From Bacilli bacterium (lineage in GTDB: Bacteria > Bacillota_I > Bacilli_A > RF39 > UBA660): a stretch of DNA of 64,000 nucleotides. The position numbers and the translations under genes were made by a program. Position 1 is the first letter of the stretch. The number at the start of each line of letters is the position of its first letter. The DNA is taken from the NCBI GenBank assembly GCA_017541885.1, contig JAFXYF010000010.1, positions 1-64,000 of the forward strand. Reading direction: 5' to 3'. Below are positions 33,916 to 43,073 of the stretch, piece by piece. The notes under the pieces were generated by a model, which saw only the letters and a list, made by a program, of their open reading frames with translations, was not told the DNA's origin and made no database searches.

Positions 33916-35690
33916 TTTTATTTGGTAGTGATGAACCAATAAGAATAAAGTTCACTACTAAAGGTGGAATGAAAAAAGATAAAGTAGATTTTTATGAAGG
34001 AATTATTAATAGACTAGAAAGAAGATATATGGATACATCTTCTACATGGATAAGAGAATGGTTAGAAAACTATATGGTAGAACATGTATGTGATACTTGT
34101 CATGGAGCAAGATTAAATGATGATGTACTAGCAGTTAAATTAGGTGGAAAGAATATCTTTGAAGTAACAAATATGTCTATTAAAGAATTAATTCCATTCT
34201 TTGAGAACTTAAAACTTTCAGAAGAAAAGAAAGAAATAGCAAAATTAGTAATAAAAGAAATAGAAGATAGATTATCATTCTTAAAGAATGTTGGATTAGA
34301 GTATTTAACTTTAAGTCGTAGTGCAGGAACACTATCAGGTGGAGAAGCTCAAAGAATTAGATTAGCAACTCAAATAGGATCTCACTTAACTGGAGTTTTA
34401 TATGTATTAGATGAACCATCAATTGGTCTTCATCAAAGAGATAATGAAAGATTAATTAATTCATTATTAGAAATGAGAGATTTAGGTAATACATTAATAG
34501 TAGTAGAACATGATTCAGATACAATGTTAGCATCAGACTATTTAGTAGATGTAGGCCCTGGAGCTGGAGATGCTGGTGGAGAAATAGTTGCAGCAGGAAC
34601 TCCAGAAGAAGTAATGAAGTGTGAAGAAAGTATTACAGGACAATATCTAAGTGGAAAGAAAAAAATAGAAGTACCTAAAACAAGAAGAAAAGGTAATGGT
34701 AAATTTCTAAAGATTAAAGGAGCAAAGCAAAATAACTTAAAGAATATTGATGTAGATATTCCATTAGGTAAATTTGTTGCGATAACAGGAGTATCAGGTT
34801 CAGGAAAATCATCACTAATTAATGAAATATTAGTAAAGAAAGTACAACAAGAATTATATCAATCTAAAGAAAAGCCTGGAAAATTTGATAAGATTTTAGG
34901 TATTGAAAATATTGATAAAATAGTAGCAATTTCTCAAAACCCAATAGGTAGAACTCCAAGATCAAATCCTGCGACATATACAGGAGTATTTGATGATATA
35001 AGAGAACTATTCACAACAACTAAAGAAGCTAAGATGTATGGATTTGAAAAGAATAGATTCTCATTTAATGTTAAAGGTGGAAGATGTGAAGACTGTCGAG
35101 GAGACGGAGTAAAGAAAATAGAGATGCATTTCCTACCAGATGTATATGTACCTTGTGAAGTATGTCATGGAACTCGTTATAATACAGAAACTCTAAACAT
35201 AAGATATAAAGGTAAGAATATTGCTGAAGTACTTGATATGAGAGTAACAGAAGCCTTAAAATTCTTTGAAAATGTTCCTAAAATTAAAAGAAAATTACAA
35301 GTTTTAGAAGATGTCGGATTAGGTTATATTAAATTAGGACAAAGTGCTCCAACTCTATCAGGTGGAGAAGCAGAAAGAGTAAAACTTGCTAAAGAATTAC
35401 AAAAGACTGCAACAGGAAAAACATTATTTGTTCTAGATGAACCAACTACTGGATTACATACTGATGACATCAAGCGCTTACTTGCAATTTTAGAGAAAAT
35501 AGTAGATAATAAAGATACTGTAGTAGTGATTGAACACAACTTAGATGTAATTAAAGTAGCAGATCATATTATTGATTTAGGACCTGAAGGTGGAGATGCC
35601 GGAGGAACTATTGTTGCAACAGGAACACCTGAAGAAGTAGCTAAAGTAAAAGGATCATATACAGGAGAATTTTTAAAGAAAGTTTTATAG
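33882..35690 (+). CDS. uvrA: UvrA, C-terminal fragment (frameshifted)
   Basis: About 600 residues continue UvrA: the zinc site [11 protein letters not shown], first signature [14 protein letters not shown] and Walker [12 protein letters not shown], the second ATP site GVSGSGKSS, the zinc finger CEDCRGDG and [10 protein letters not shown], second signature [14 protein letters not shown] and [11 protein letters not shown]. The two fragments together span about 940 residues, the usual length, and nothing else is missing. The ATG at 33882 has no ribosome binding site and is not a natural start. Confidence 0.9.
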   Translation: MEKLSKKDKDLILFGSDEPIRIKFTTKGGMKKDKVDFYEGIINRLERRYMDTSSTWIREWLENYMVEHVCDTCHGARLNDDVLAVKLGGKNIFEVTNMSIKELIPFFENLKLSEEKKEIAKLVIKEIEDRLSFLKNVGLEYLTLSRSAGTLSGGEAQRIRLATQIGSHLTGVLYVLDEPSIGLHQRDNERLINSLLEMRDLGNTLIVVEHDSDTMLASDYLVDVGPGAGDAGGEIVAAGTPEEVMKCEESITGQYLSGKKKIEVPKTRRKGNGKFLKIKGAKQNNLKNIDVDIPLGKFVAITGVSGSGKSSLINEILVKKVQQELYQSKEKPGKFDKILGIENIDKIVAISQNPIGRTPRSNPATYTGVFDDIRELFTTTKEAKMYGFEKNRFSFNVKGGRCEDCRGDGVKKIEMHFLPDVYVPCEVCHGTRYNTETLNIRYKGKNIAEVLDMRVTEALKFFENVPKIKRKLQVLEDVGLGYIKLGQSAPTLSGGEAERVKLAKELQKTATGKTLFVLDEPTTGLHTDDIKRLLAILEKIVDNKDTVVVIEHNLDVIKVADHIIDLGPEGGDAGGTIVATGTPEEVAKVKGSYTGEFLKKVL

Positions 35691-35698
35691 GAGATAAA

Positions 35699-36142
35699 AT
35701 GCAATTAATTATAAAAGAAAAGAATAAATATAGGATTAATAAACTTATAGACTGGTTATTACATATGACTGGATACACATTAGTATTCATCTTAGTAACA
35801 AGTCTATTTCATAGTATTCATATTGATGAAGAACATTTAATCATTTGGTCTATTATTATTGAGTTATTAATTTACTTCTTAAATAAGACAGTAAAACCAA
35901 TACTAGTAACACTAACAATACCAATTACAGGATTAACTTTAGGATTATTTTATCCATTTATAAATGTATTTATTTTAAAGTTAGCAGATTGGTTATTAGG
36001 AAAACATTTTGATGTTACTAATATTTATATTGGTTTCTTTGCTGCAATACTTCTATCAGTTATGAACTTTATAATGGAAGAAATTATTAAAAGCATAATT
36101 CGTAGAGTAAAGAAGCGTGAGGAAAAACGCCATGAAAAGTAG
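35699..36142 (+). CDS. YvlD/phage holin 4_2 superfamily membrane protein
   Basis: 147 residues with four hydrophobic segments and the family pattern LNKTVKPILVTLTIPITGLTLGLFYPFINVFIL. Despite the holin name, chromosomal members near lgt are not phage genes; they are small envelope proteins of unknown function. The basic tail overlaps the start of lgt. AGGAG ribosome binding site after uvrA. Confidence 0.8.
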   Translation: MQLIIKEKNKYRINKLIDWLLHMTGYTLVFILVTSLFHSIHIDEEHLIIWSIIIELLIYFLNKTVKPILVTLTIPITGLTLGLFYPFINVFILKLADWLLGKHFDVTNIYIGFFAAILLSVMNFIMEEIIKSIIRRVKKREEKRHEK

Positions 36143-36920
36143 TGGCATAGACTTAGGTATAATAGAGATTAAATGGTATTCAATAATGATTCTTATTGCA
36201 GTAGTAGTAGCAACACTACTTCTATACTTAGAATCTAAAAAAAAGAATCTTGATAAAGATACATTTATAGATATGGTATTCTATGGATTACTATTAGGAA
36301 TCTTAGGAGCTAGAGTATATTATGTATTATTTAATCTAAGTTATTATTTAAATGATTTGAAAGAAGTATTCTTTGTATGGCATGGAGGACTAGCTATACA
36401 TGGAGGAATAATAGCATGTTTTATATTCCTATATTTCTATTCAAAGAAAAAGAATTTAAATCTACTACTAATACTAGATTGTATAGCAGTAGGATTAATC
36501 ATAGGACAAGCAATTGGTAGATGGGGAAACTTCTTTAATGGAGAAGCTTTTGGAAGAGAAGTAACACTAAGTTTCTTACAAAACTTACATCTTCCTACAT
36601 TTATCATTAATGGCATGTATATTGATGGAGCATATAGAGAACCAACTTTTTTATATGAGTCATTTGCCTGTATCATAGGATTTATGATACTCTTCTTTAT
36701 AAGAAAAAATAAAAGAATAAAAACAGGTATGTTATCAAGCATTTATTTAATATGGTATGGTTTAATAAGATTAATAATTGAAAGTTTAAGAACTGATTCA
36801 TTAATGTTAGGGCCAATTAAAGTAGCCCAACTAGTATCAGTAATCGCAATTATTATTGGAATAATTATTCTTATTAAAAGTAAAAATCATAAGTTATATA
36901 TAGAAGATACAATTAAGTAG
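36132..36920 (+). CDS. lgt: Prolipoprotein diacylglyceryl transferase
   Basis: 262 residues from ATG 36132, chosen because GAGG lies 9 bp before it; the frame is open from 36117. About seven membrane segments, with the signature GRWGNFFNGEAFG and the HGG motif in VWHGGLAIHGGI. It attaches diacylglycerol from phosphatidylglycerol to the Cys of lipoprotein precursors. Overlaps the holin-like gene by 11 bp and lies 11 bp before yvcK. Confidence 0.95.
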   Translation: MKSSGIDLGIIEIKWYSIMILIAVVVATLLLYLESKKKNLDKDTFIDMVFYGLLLGILGARVYYVLFNLSYYLNDLKEVFFVWHGGLAIHGGIIACFIFLYFYSKKKNLNLLLILDCIAVGLIIGQAIGRWGNFFNGEAFGREVTLSFLQNLHLPTFIINGMYIDGAYREPTFLYESFACIIGFMILFFIRKNKRIKTGMLSSIYLIWYGLIRLIIESLRTDSLMLGPIKVAQLVSVIAIIIGIIILIKSKNHKLYIEDTIK

Positions 36921-36931
36921 GAGGGAACAAT

Positions 36932-37888
36932 ATGTATAAAAAAGTAGTAGTATTAGGTGGAGGAACAGGAATATCATTTTTACTTAAAGGTTTAAAAGAT
37001 TTCCCAGTAGATATAACAGCAGTAATTACTGTATCAGATAATGGTAGATCAACTGGTAGATTAAGAGATGAATTCCATACACCAGCAGTAGGAGATATTA
37101 GAAAAGTTATTACTAATTTATCTCAAACAGATGAACCAATTAAGAAAATGATGTCATATCGTTTTAATACATCTAGTGATCTAGATGGACATGCCGTAGG
37201 TAATTTAATTCTAACAGCAATGTTAGATATTACAGGATCTTTAAAAGATTCAATTGCATATTTATCTAAATTATTAGATGTTAGACATACAGTATTACCA
37301 GTATCAGAAGATTCTGATCTTACATTAATGGGTATGGATGATGATGGAAATGTAATTGAAGGAGAAGAACAAATTACTGAAGCTCATCGTCATATACAAA
37401 AAATATTCTATAAGAAAGAGCCTAAAGTATTAAAAGAAGTAATTGAAGCAATTCATCATGCAGATTTAATAATCTTTAGTATGGGTAGTTTATTTACAAG
37501 TATTCTTCCTAATATTATTTGTAAACAAGTAGAAGAAGCTTTAGATAATTCAGATGCTCCAATTATGTATTTATGTAATATAGTTACTCAACCAGGAGAA
37601 ACAGATAACTTCTCAGTAAGTGATCATGTTAAATTATTAAATAGATACCTAAATCATCGTAAAGTAGATGTAGTAATTGCGAATAGTAAAGAAGTAGATA
37701 AGAAAATGGCTAAGAAGTACGAAAGTGAAGAACAAAAAGACCCAGTACTTATTGATGAAGAAGAATTAAAGAAAGTAGATGTAGAGTTAATAGCAGATGA
37801 CTTATTAACTATAGCTGAAGATAATACATTAAAGCATGATAGTCTAAAACTAAGTTCTCTAATATTCTCTTATCTAATGAGAAAATAA
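36932..37888 (+). CDS. yvcK: YvcK/CofD-like gluconeogenesis factor
   Basis: 318 residues. GGGTGIS near the N-terminus, VSDNGRSTGRLRDEF, VGDIRKVI and GHAVGNLIL are the conserved nucleotide-sugar binding segments. In Bacillus subtilis YvcK binds UDP-GlcNAc and is needed for cell shape and growth on gluconeogenic carbon. The common neighbour rapZ is not between lgt and yvcK here. GGAGGG ribosome binding site. Confidence 0.93.
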   Translation: MYKKVVVLGGGTGISFLLKGLKDFPVDITAVITVSDNGRSTGRLRDEFHTPAVGDIRKVITNLSQTDEPIKKMMSYRFNTSSDLDGHAVGNLILTAMLDITGSLKDSIAYLSKLLDVRHTVLPVSEDSDLTLMGMDDDGNVIEGEEQITEAHRHIQKIFYKKEPKVLKEVIEAIHHADLIIFSMGSLFTSILPNIICKQVEEALDNSDAPIMYLCNIVTQPGETDNFSVSDHVKLLNRYLNHRKVDVVIANSKEVDKKMAKKYESEEQKDPVLIDEEELKKVDVELIADDLLTIAEDNTLKHDSLKLSSLIFSYLMRK

Positions 37889-38832
37889 TGTCATTCACAG
37901 TTACAATAAAAGAAGAAGTATCAAAACTAAAAAGTACAAGAAGTGAAACAATCGCGGAATTATCTGCTTATATTCGTAATAATGGAACAATAACTAATAA
38001 TAAAATCACACTAACAACAGAGAATCATTTTATCGTAGAAAGAGTAGTCGATGAAATTAAAGAATTATTTGATTTTAAACCTACTGAAGAAGTAATAGAA
38101 AACCTAAACTTCAGTAAAAAAGAACTATATCAAATAACAATTGATAAGAATCTAGATTTAGTAGAAAAAGAATTAGGTATCTTAGATGAAAAAGGTATTT
38201 ACTATGATGTAGTACCAGAATATATTGTTGGTGGAGAAGAAGAAATAAAAGCTTATTTAAAAGGAGCTTTTCTAGCATCAGGCAGTATCAATGATCCAAA
38301 GAAATCAAGATATCATATGGAGATTTTAGCTACTCTTCCAGAAGAAGCAGTATATGTTCAAAAATTATTAAATAATTTTGAATTAAATGCTAAGATTCTA
38401 AATAGAGAAAAAGGCTATATGATCTATATTAAAGAAGCAGAAAAAATAAGTGATTTTATGAAACTTATAGGTGCAACAAATGCAGTCCTATATTATGAGA
38501 ATGTAAGAATCTATCGTGATCAAAAGAATATGACTAATCGTCTAAACAATTGTGAACAAGCAAATATGGATAAAGTATTTGAAACAGCAAGTGAACAATT
38601 AAAACAAATTGAAATCATTGAAAAGAATGATGGAGTAATGTTATTAGATGATAGAACAAAAGTCGCTTTAGAATATCGTAAGAAATATCCTGAAGTATCC
38701 CTAAAAGAACTTGCAGAAATTATTTCTATAGAAACAGGAAAAACTCTAACAAAATCAGGAATAAATCATCGTATGAGAAAAATAAAAGAGTTAGCGACAA
38801 GATTTGAAAAAAGAGAAACTACTAATGAATAG
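37888..38832 (+). CDS. whiA: DNA-binding protein WhiA
   Basis: 314 residues. LAGLIDADG-like N-terminal part (GAFLASGSINDPKKSRYHMEI, NCEQANMDK) and a C-terminal helix-turn-helix (YPEVSLKELAEII, SGINHRMRKIKELA). Linked in Gram-positive bacteria to division and chromosome segregation, and to sporulation control in actinobacteria. Start and yvcK stop share one base (TAATG), indicating coupled translation. Confidence 0.95.
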   Translation: MSFTVTIKEEVSKLKSTRSETIAELSAYIRNNGTITNNKITLTTENHFIVERVVDEIKELFDFKPTEEVIENLNFSKKELYQITIDKNLDLVEKELGILDEKGIYYDVVPEYIVGGEEEIKAYLKGAFLASGSINDPKKSRYHMEILATLPEEAVYVQKLLNNFELNAKILNREKGYMIYIKEAEKISDFMKLIGATNAVLYYENVRIYRDQKNMTNRLNNCEQANMDKVFETASEQLKQIEIIEKNDGVMLLDDRTKVALEYRKKYPEVSLKELAEIISIETGKTLTKSGINHRMRKIKELATRFEKRETTNE

Positions 38833-38842
38833 TAGTTTTTTT
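38816..38842 (+). terminator. Intrinsic terminator after whiA
   Basis: Stem AAACTACTA/TAGTAGTTT with loop ATGAA and a seven-T run, overlapping the stop codon. Confidence 0.85.
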
Positions 38843-38910
38843 ATGTAATAAAACATATAGATTAATAGAAAGAGTTGTGTTATACTAATCTTACAATAAG
38901 GAGTGGTTGT

Positions 38911-40566
38911 ATGATAGATACAGTAACTATCACAATTGATGGTAAAAAATATGAATATAATAAAAACATTACGTTAGAAGAGGTTCTTGCAGAACATAAA
39001 CCTGATAATAAATTCCCTGTTCTAATCGCAAGAGTAAATAATAGATTAAGAGAATTAACTTATGCTGTAAAAGAAGATTCAGAAGTAGAATTCTTAGATT
39101 TAACATGTTCTGAAGGAAATAGAGTTCATATTAATGGATTAGTTTTAGTATTCTTATATGCAGTTAATACTTTATTTGGACAAAAAGCTAAATTTAAAGT
39201 AGAGTATTCACTAGATAAAGGTTTATATGTCAGAACAACATTTAAATTAAATGAAGAAAAACTAGGTAAGATAAAAACAGAAATGAAATCTATTATTAAG
39301 AAAGATATGCCTATTACAAAAATGAATATTGATAGATTAGAAGCTATTAAATATTTCAAAGATATAGATGAAGAAAGTAAAGCAGGAGTATTAAGATATA
39401 ATACAGATAACTTTATCACAATGTATCGTTTAGGTAATGTTTATGATTATTATTATAGTTTAATGCCAACATCAACATCTAAATTAAAAGACTTTGATTT
39501 AACATTCTTAAATGAACATAGTTTTGTTTTAAGATTCCCAACAATCTATATTAATGACAAGATTAAGAAGTATGAACATCATTCATTATTATTTGATGCT
39601 TTTGAGCAATACAAAGCTTGGGCTGATTTAATTGGTGTTAAAACATCAGTAGATTTAAATAGAATAGTTTCTACTGGAACAATTAGTGATCTAATCAAAA
39701 TGGATGAAACTATTCAAACTCATAAGTTACTATCTTTAGGTAAAGAAATTTGGGATAATAAAAAGAAGATTAAAATAATTCTTATTGCTGGACCATCTTC
39801 ATCAGGAAAAACTACTACATCAAGAAAATTAAAAATATACTTAAATTGTGCAGGTTTTAAACCAATTACAATTGCTATGGACGATTTCTTTGTAGATAGA
39901 GAACAAAATCCTAAAGATGAAAATGGTAATTATGATTATGAATGTTTAGAAGCAATGGACTTAGACTTATTTGATAAAACTATTAAAAAGTTACTTGCTG
40001 GAGAAAAAGTAAAGATGCCTACATTTAACTTCTATACTGGTAAAAAAGAATTTAAATCAGAACTTACATTAGGAGAAAATGAAATAATTATTATTGAAGG
40101 TATTCATGCTCTAGATCCAAAAATTCTAACTAATATTCCAAGAGAAAATAAATATAAGATTTATATTTCACCTCTTACAGAATTAAGAATGGATGATCAT
40201 AATAGAATTCCTACATCAGATAATAGATTATTAAGAAGAATTGTAAGAGATAATCGTACAAGAAATTATAGAGTAGATGATACCCTAGCTAAATGGGCAA
40301 GTGTCCGTGCTGGTGAAGAAAAATATATCTTCCCTTATCAAGATGAAGCAGATGTAATGATAAATTCAGCTGCAATCTATGAAATGGGAGTATTAAAAAC
40401 TTATGTTGAACCATTACTATATTCAGTAGATAGTTCATCACCATATTATGAAGAAGCAAAACGTCTAATTAATATGTTAAGATTATTCTTACCAATTCCT
40501 TCTGAATCAATTCCAGAAGATGCAGTAATCCGTGAATTTATTGGAGGAAGTTATTTCCATGAATAA
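38911..40566 (+). CDS. TGS-domain nucleoside (uridine) kinase family protein
   Basis: 551 residues from ATG 38911 with AAGGAG upstream; the open frame begins at 38875 without support. The N-terminal about 60 residues form a TGS-like domain, the middle resembles the threonyl-tRNA synthetase second additional domain (RVHINGLVLVF onward, YYYSLMPTSTSKL, FVLRFPTIYI), and the last about 280 residues are a P-loop kinase: GPSSSGKTTTSRKL, IAMDDFFVDRE, and IIEGIHALDP. Substrate is not proven in this family. Confidence 0.85.
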   Translation: MIDTVTITIDGKKYEYNKNITLEEVLAEHKPDNKFPVLIARVNNRLRELTYAVKEDSEVEFLDLTCSEGNRVHINGLVLVFLYAVNTLFGQKAKFKVEYSLDKGLYVRTTFKLNEEKLGKIKTEMKSIIKKDMPITKMNIDRLEAIKYFKDIDEESKAGVLRYNTDNFITMYRLGNVYDYYYSLMPTSTSKLKDFDLTFLNEHSFVLRFPTIYINDKIKKYEHHSLLFDAFEQYKAWADLIGVKTSVDLNRIVSTGTISDLIKMDETIQTHKLLSLGKEIWDNKKKIKIILIAGPSSSGKTTTSRKLKIYLNCAGFKPITIAMDDFFVDREQNPKDENGNYDYECLEAMDLDLFDKTIKKLLAGEKVKMPTFNFYTGKKEFKSELTLGENEIIIIEGIHALDPKILTNIPRENKYKIYISPLTELRMDDHNRIPTSDNRLLRRIVRDNRTRNYRVDDTLAKWASVRAGEEKYIFPYQDEADVMINSAAIYEMGVLKTYVEPLLYSVDSSSPYYEEAKRLINMLRLFLPIPSESIPEDAVIREFIGGSYFHE

Positions 40567-40589
40567 AAAGAGTTTTTAAACTCTTTTTT
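40566..40589 (+). terminator. Intrinsic terminator
   Basis: Stem AAAAGAGTTT/AAACTCTTTT with a two-base loop and a T run. Confidence 0.75.
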
Positions 40590-40681
40590 CTTTACATAAA
40601 AACTTAAAAAAATAAAGATTATATCTCAAAAAGTATAAAAAATTTGATATAATAATGTATGTAGTGTAAGGAGGAAAAATT

Positions 40682-41686
40682 ATGATAAAAGTAGCCATTA
40701 ATGGATTCGGAAGAATCGGAAGATTATGCTTCAGACTTATGGAAGAAAATCCAGAATTTGAAGTTGTTGCCATCAATGATTTAACAGATGCAGAACAATT
40801 AGCTTATTTATTAAAATATGATACAAATCATAGAAATTATCGTATTGATGAAATTAGAGCTGAAGGAGATTATATTGTAGTAGGAGATAGACGTGTAAGA
40901 GTTTATGCTGAAAAAGATCCTGCTATGTTACCTTGGGCAGATTTAGATATCGATGTAGTATTTGAATCTACTGGTTTATTTACTTCAGAAGAAAAAGCTA
41001 TGGCACATATTAATGCCGGAGCAAAACATGTAATTATTTCTGCACCAGCTAAAGGTGATATTAAGACAATTGTTTATAATGTTAACCATGAAATCTTAGA
41101 TGGATCAGAAAAAATTATTTCTGCTGCTAGCTGTACTACAAACTGTTTAGCACCAGTAGTAGATGTACTAGACAAAGAATTTGGTATTGTAAAAGGATAT
41201 ATGACAACAGTTCATGCTTATACAAATGACCAAGCTTCTCTAGATATCGCTCATAAGAAAGGACATTTAGCTCGTAGAGGTAGAGCTTGTGCTGCAAACA
41301 TTGTTCCAGCATCAACAGGAGCTGCTTCTGCAATTGGTCTAGTTTGTCCAAACTTAGCTGGTAAATTAGATGGTACTGCAATGCGTGTACCAGTTCCAAC
41401 TGGTTCAGTAGTAGACTTAACTTTAGAGTTAGGAAAGAATACTACAGCAGAAGAAATCAATGCAGTATTAAAAGCTCATACTAATGAAACATTAGAGTAT
41501 ACTGACGATCCAATTGTATCTAGTGACGTAATTGGTAGACGTTGTGGATCTCTAGTAGATGGTCTATCTACAAATGTACTAGAAGTAGATGGAAAACAAT
41601 TAGTAAAAGTAGTATCATGGTATGACAATGAAATGAGTTATACAGCACAAATGGTACGTACTGCTAAATACTTAATGACAAGATAA
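40682..41686 (+). CDS. gapA: Glyceraldehyde-3-phosphate dehydrogenase
   Basis: 334 residues, normal length. NAD-binding NGFGRIGR at residues 8-15, active-site Cys151 in ASCTTNC, catalytic His in YMTTVHAYTNDQ, and the substrate loop AASTGAA as NIVPASTGAASA. Oxidises glyceraldehyde 3-phosphate to 1,3-bisphosphoglycerate with NAD+. AGGAGG ribosome binding site and an extended -10 (TGATATAAT, 40648-40653). Monocistronic; pgk follows after a 457-bp gap. Confidence 0.97.
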   Translation: MIKVAINGFGRIGRLCFRLMEENPEFEVVAINDLTDAEQLAYLLKYDTNHRNYRIDEIRAEGDYIVVGDRRVRVYAEKDPAMLPWADLDIDVVFESTGLFTSEEKAMAHINAGAKHVIISAPAKGDIKTIVYNVNHEILDGSEKIISAASCTTNCLAPVVDVLDKEFGIVKGYMTTVHAYTNDQASLDIAHKKGHLARRGRACAANIVPASTGAASAIGLVCPNLAGKLDGTAMRVPVPTGSVVDLTLELGKNTTAEEINAVLKAHTNETLEYTDDPIVSSDVIGRRCGSLVDGLSTNVLEVDGKQLVKVVSWYDNEMSYTAQMVRTAKYLMTR

Positions 41687-41688
41687 TA

Positions 41689-41714
41689 AAAAGACTGTAA
41701 ACACAGTCTTTTTT
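41689..41714. terminator. Bidirectional terminator after gapA
   Basis: Stem AAAAGACTGT/ACAGTCTTTT with loop AAAC. A runs precede and T runs follow, so it can also end leftward transcription coming from the small peptide gene at 41825-41902. Confidence 0.8.
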
Positions 41715-41715
41715 A

Positions 41716-41744
41716 TTGGAATAATATAATAATTATGGTATATT
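41716..41744 (+). promoter_or_regulatory. Promoter of the candidate small antisense RNA
   Basis: TTGGAA (41716-41721) and TATATT (41739-41744) with a 17-bp spacer. The predicted start is at or near G41751. Confidence 0.5.
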
Positions 41745-41750
41745 AATTAT

Positions 41751-41825
41751 GAGGACATTTGGTAATACCAAATGCTTCCAGTTGTTAGCTGGGCACTTGA
41801 GTCAATAGACTAAGTGCTCTTTTAT
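41751..41825 (+). ncRNA. Candidate antitoxin/small RNA convergent with a hydrophobic peptide gene
   Basis: About 75 nt with three hairpins: CATTTGGT/ACCAAATG (41756-41774) closed by GGA/TCC, CCAG/CTGG (41778-41792), and a terminator stem GCACTT-AGTC/GACT-AAGTGC (41793-41817) followed by TCTTTTATT. It has its own promoter and no ORF. It points at the 3' end of the minus-strand peptide gene. A 25-bp copy of its first hairpin lies in inverted orientation in that gene's 5' untranslated region (41949-41973), and GCACTTG at 41793 recurs directly at 41953, giving complementarity between the two RNAs. Confidence 0.5.
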
Positions 41826-41902
41826 TATTTAAATAATAATCCAAAGATTACTACAAATAGTAAAATGATGATTACGAATAAATAAATCTCTTTATTCTTC
41901 AT
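41825..41902 (-). CDS. 25-residue hydrophobic peptide, putative type I toxin
   Basis: 25 codons starting MKNKEIYLFV and ending IFGLLFK: a charged start, an unbroken run of about 18 hydrophobic residues and a final Lys, as in Fst/TxpA/BsrG-type membrane toxins. The ribosome binding site GAGGAGGTG, 5 to 6 bp before the ATG, is among the strongest in the window, unusual for chance ORFs. A possible promoter on the minus strand (TTGTCA, 17 bp, TTTACT) lies around 42000-42030. Identity as a toxin is inference from size, hydrophobicity and the convergent RNA. Confidence 0.5.
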   Translation of the reverse strand: MKNKEIYLFVIIILLFVVIFGLLFK

Positions 41903-41948
41903 AAAAACACCTCCTCATATGAACCCCCTAAAGAATCCCCCTGAGTAA

Positions 41949-41973
41949 GGAAGCACTTGTACTCCAAATGTCC
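41949..41973 (-). repeat. Inverted copy of the sRNA 5' hairpin in the peptide gene leader
   Basis: Read on the minus strand it begins GGACATTTGG and ends TGCTTCC, like 41753-41779 on the plus strand; the hairpin CATTTG/CAAGTG is kept although the loop differs. Confidence 0.6.
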
Positions 41974-42075
41974 ACAGTAGATTAACACTTTTAGAGTTAC
42001 TAGTAAAATCAATAAAAATCTATTTTGACAAGCAAAAAAATATAAAAAATAGAAAAACTACATAATAAAATATCG

Positions 42076-42099
42076 AAAAGGATGATACTCCTTTTTTTT
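42076..42099 (+). terminator. Terminator-like hairpin upstream of pgk
   Basis: Stem AAAAGGA/TCCTTTT with loop TGATAC and an eight-T run, just before the pgk -10 (TATAAT at 42115-42120). No plus-strand gene precedes it closely. Confidence 0.5.
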
Positions 42100-42143
42100 A
42101 TTTAAAAAAAATGATATAATTCTAGTAGATAGGAGAATAAGAT

Positions 42144-43052
42144 ATGAAGACAATAAAAGACTTAAATATTGACAACAAGAAAGTAATTATCAGATGTGAT
42201 TTTAATGTCCCAATTAAAGAAGGGGAAATAGTAGATGACACAAGAATTATAGGAGCATTACCAACAATACAATATTGTATTGATCATGGATGTAAAATAA
42301 TTTTAATGTCTCATTTAGGAAGAGTAAAAGAGGAAGCTGATTTAGCTAAGAATAATATTGCTCCAGTAGCAAAACGTTTATCTGAAGTATTAGGAAGAGA
42401 CATTCTTTTCTGTAATAAAACTAGAGGAGAAGAACTAGAAGCTATGGTTAATAGTTTAGGTTCTGGAGACATTTTATTAATGCAAAATACTAGATATGAA
42501 GATTTAGATGGAAAGAAAGAAAGTTCTAATGATGAAGAATTAGGTAAATACTGGGCATCTCTAGGAGAAGTATTTATTAATGATGCTTTTGGAACAATTC
42601 ATAGAGCACATGCATCTAATGTAGGAATTGCTACTTACTTAGAGTCAGGAGTAGGATTCTTAATTGAAAAAGAACTTAATGCACTAAGTTCTTTGGAAAA
42701 TCCTGAAAGACCATTTGTAGTTATTTTAGGGGGAGCTAAAGTAGCAGATAAAATTGGAGTAATTGAAAACTTAGTAACTAAAGCAGATAAGATCTTAATT
42801 GGTGGAGGAATGGCATTTACATTCTTAAAAGCAAAAGGAGTAGAAATTGGTAAATCTTTATTAGATGAAGAAAATATTGATTTCTGTAAAAAAGTACTTG
42901 CTGAGTATCCTGATAAGATCGTATTACCAGTTGATTTTGCAGTAACAAATGAATATACAAATGATGAAGATTATCGCTTAAAAGATGTTAATGAAATCGC
43001 AGCAGACGAAATGGGATTAGATATTGGAGATATTACAACTCTAACATTTTAA
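42144..43052 (+). CDS. pgk: Phosphoglycerate kinase, N-terminal fragment (in-frame stop)
   Basis: 302 residues before a TAA at 43050-43052. The fragment begins MKTIKDLNIDNKKVIIRCDFNVP and includes the substrate residues of DFNVP, SHLGR and FGTIHRAHAS, and the ILGGAKVADKIGV hinge. The frame continues after the stop without shift into the rest of PGK, so a single base (a sense codon such as AAA changed to TAA) is enough to explain it. Makes ATP from 1,3-bisphosphoglycerate in glycolysis. AGGAG ribosome binding site. Confidence 0.9.
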   Translation: MKTIKDLNIDNKKVIIRCDFNVPIKEGEIVDDTRIIGALPTIQYCIDHGCKIILMSHLGRVKEEADLAKNNIAPVAKRLSEVLGRDILFCNKTRGEELEAMVNSLGSGDILLMQNTRYEDLDGKKESSNDEELGKYWASLGEVFINDAFGTIHRAHASNVGIATYLESGVGFLIEKELNALSSLENPERPFVVILGGAKVADKIGVIENLVTKADKILIGGGMAFTFLKAKGVEIGKSLLDEENIDFCKKVLAEYPDKIVLPVDFAVTNEYTNDEDYRLKDVNEIAADEMGLDIGDITTLTF

Positions 43053-43073
43053 AGTATTTTAAGAGATGCAAAA

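Noticed and set aside
35699..36142. Prophage holin
   Set aside because: No other phage genes; the YvlD-type family is chromosomal and often lies near lgt.
41751..41825. Riboswitch for a plus-strand gene
   Set aside because: No plus-strand gene follows within 300 bp and the RNA ends in its own terminator.
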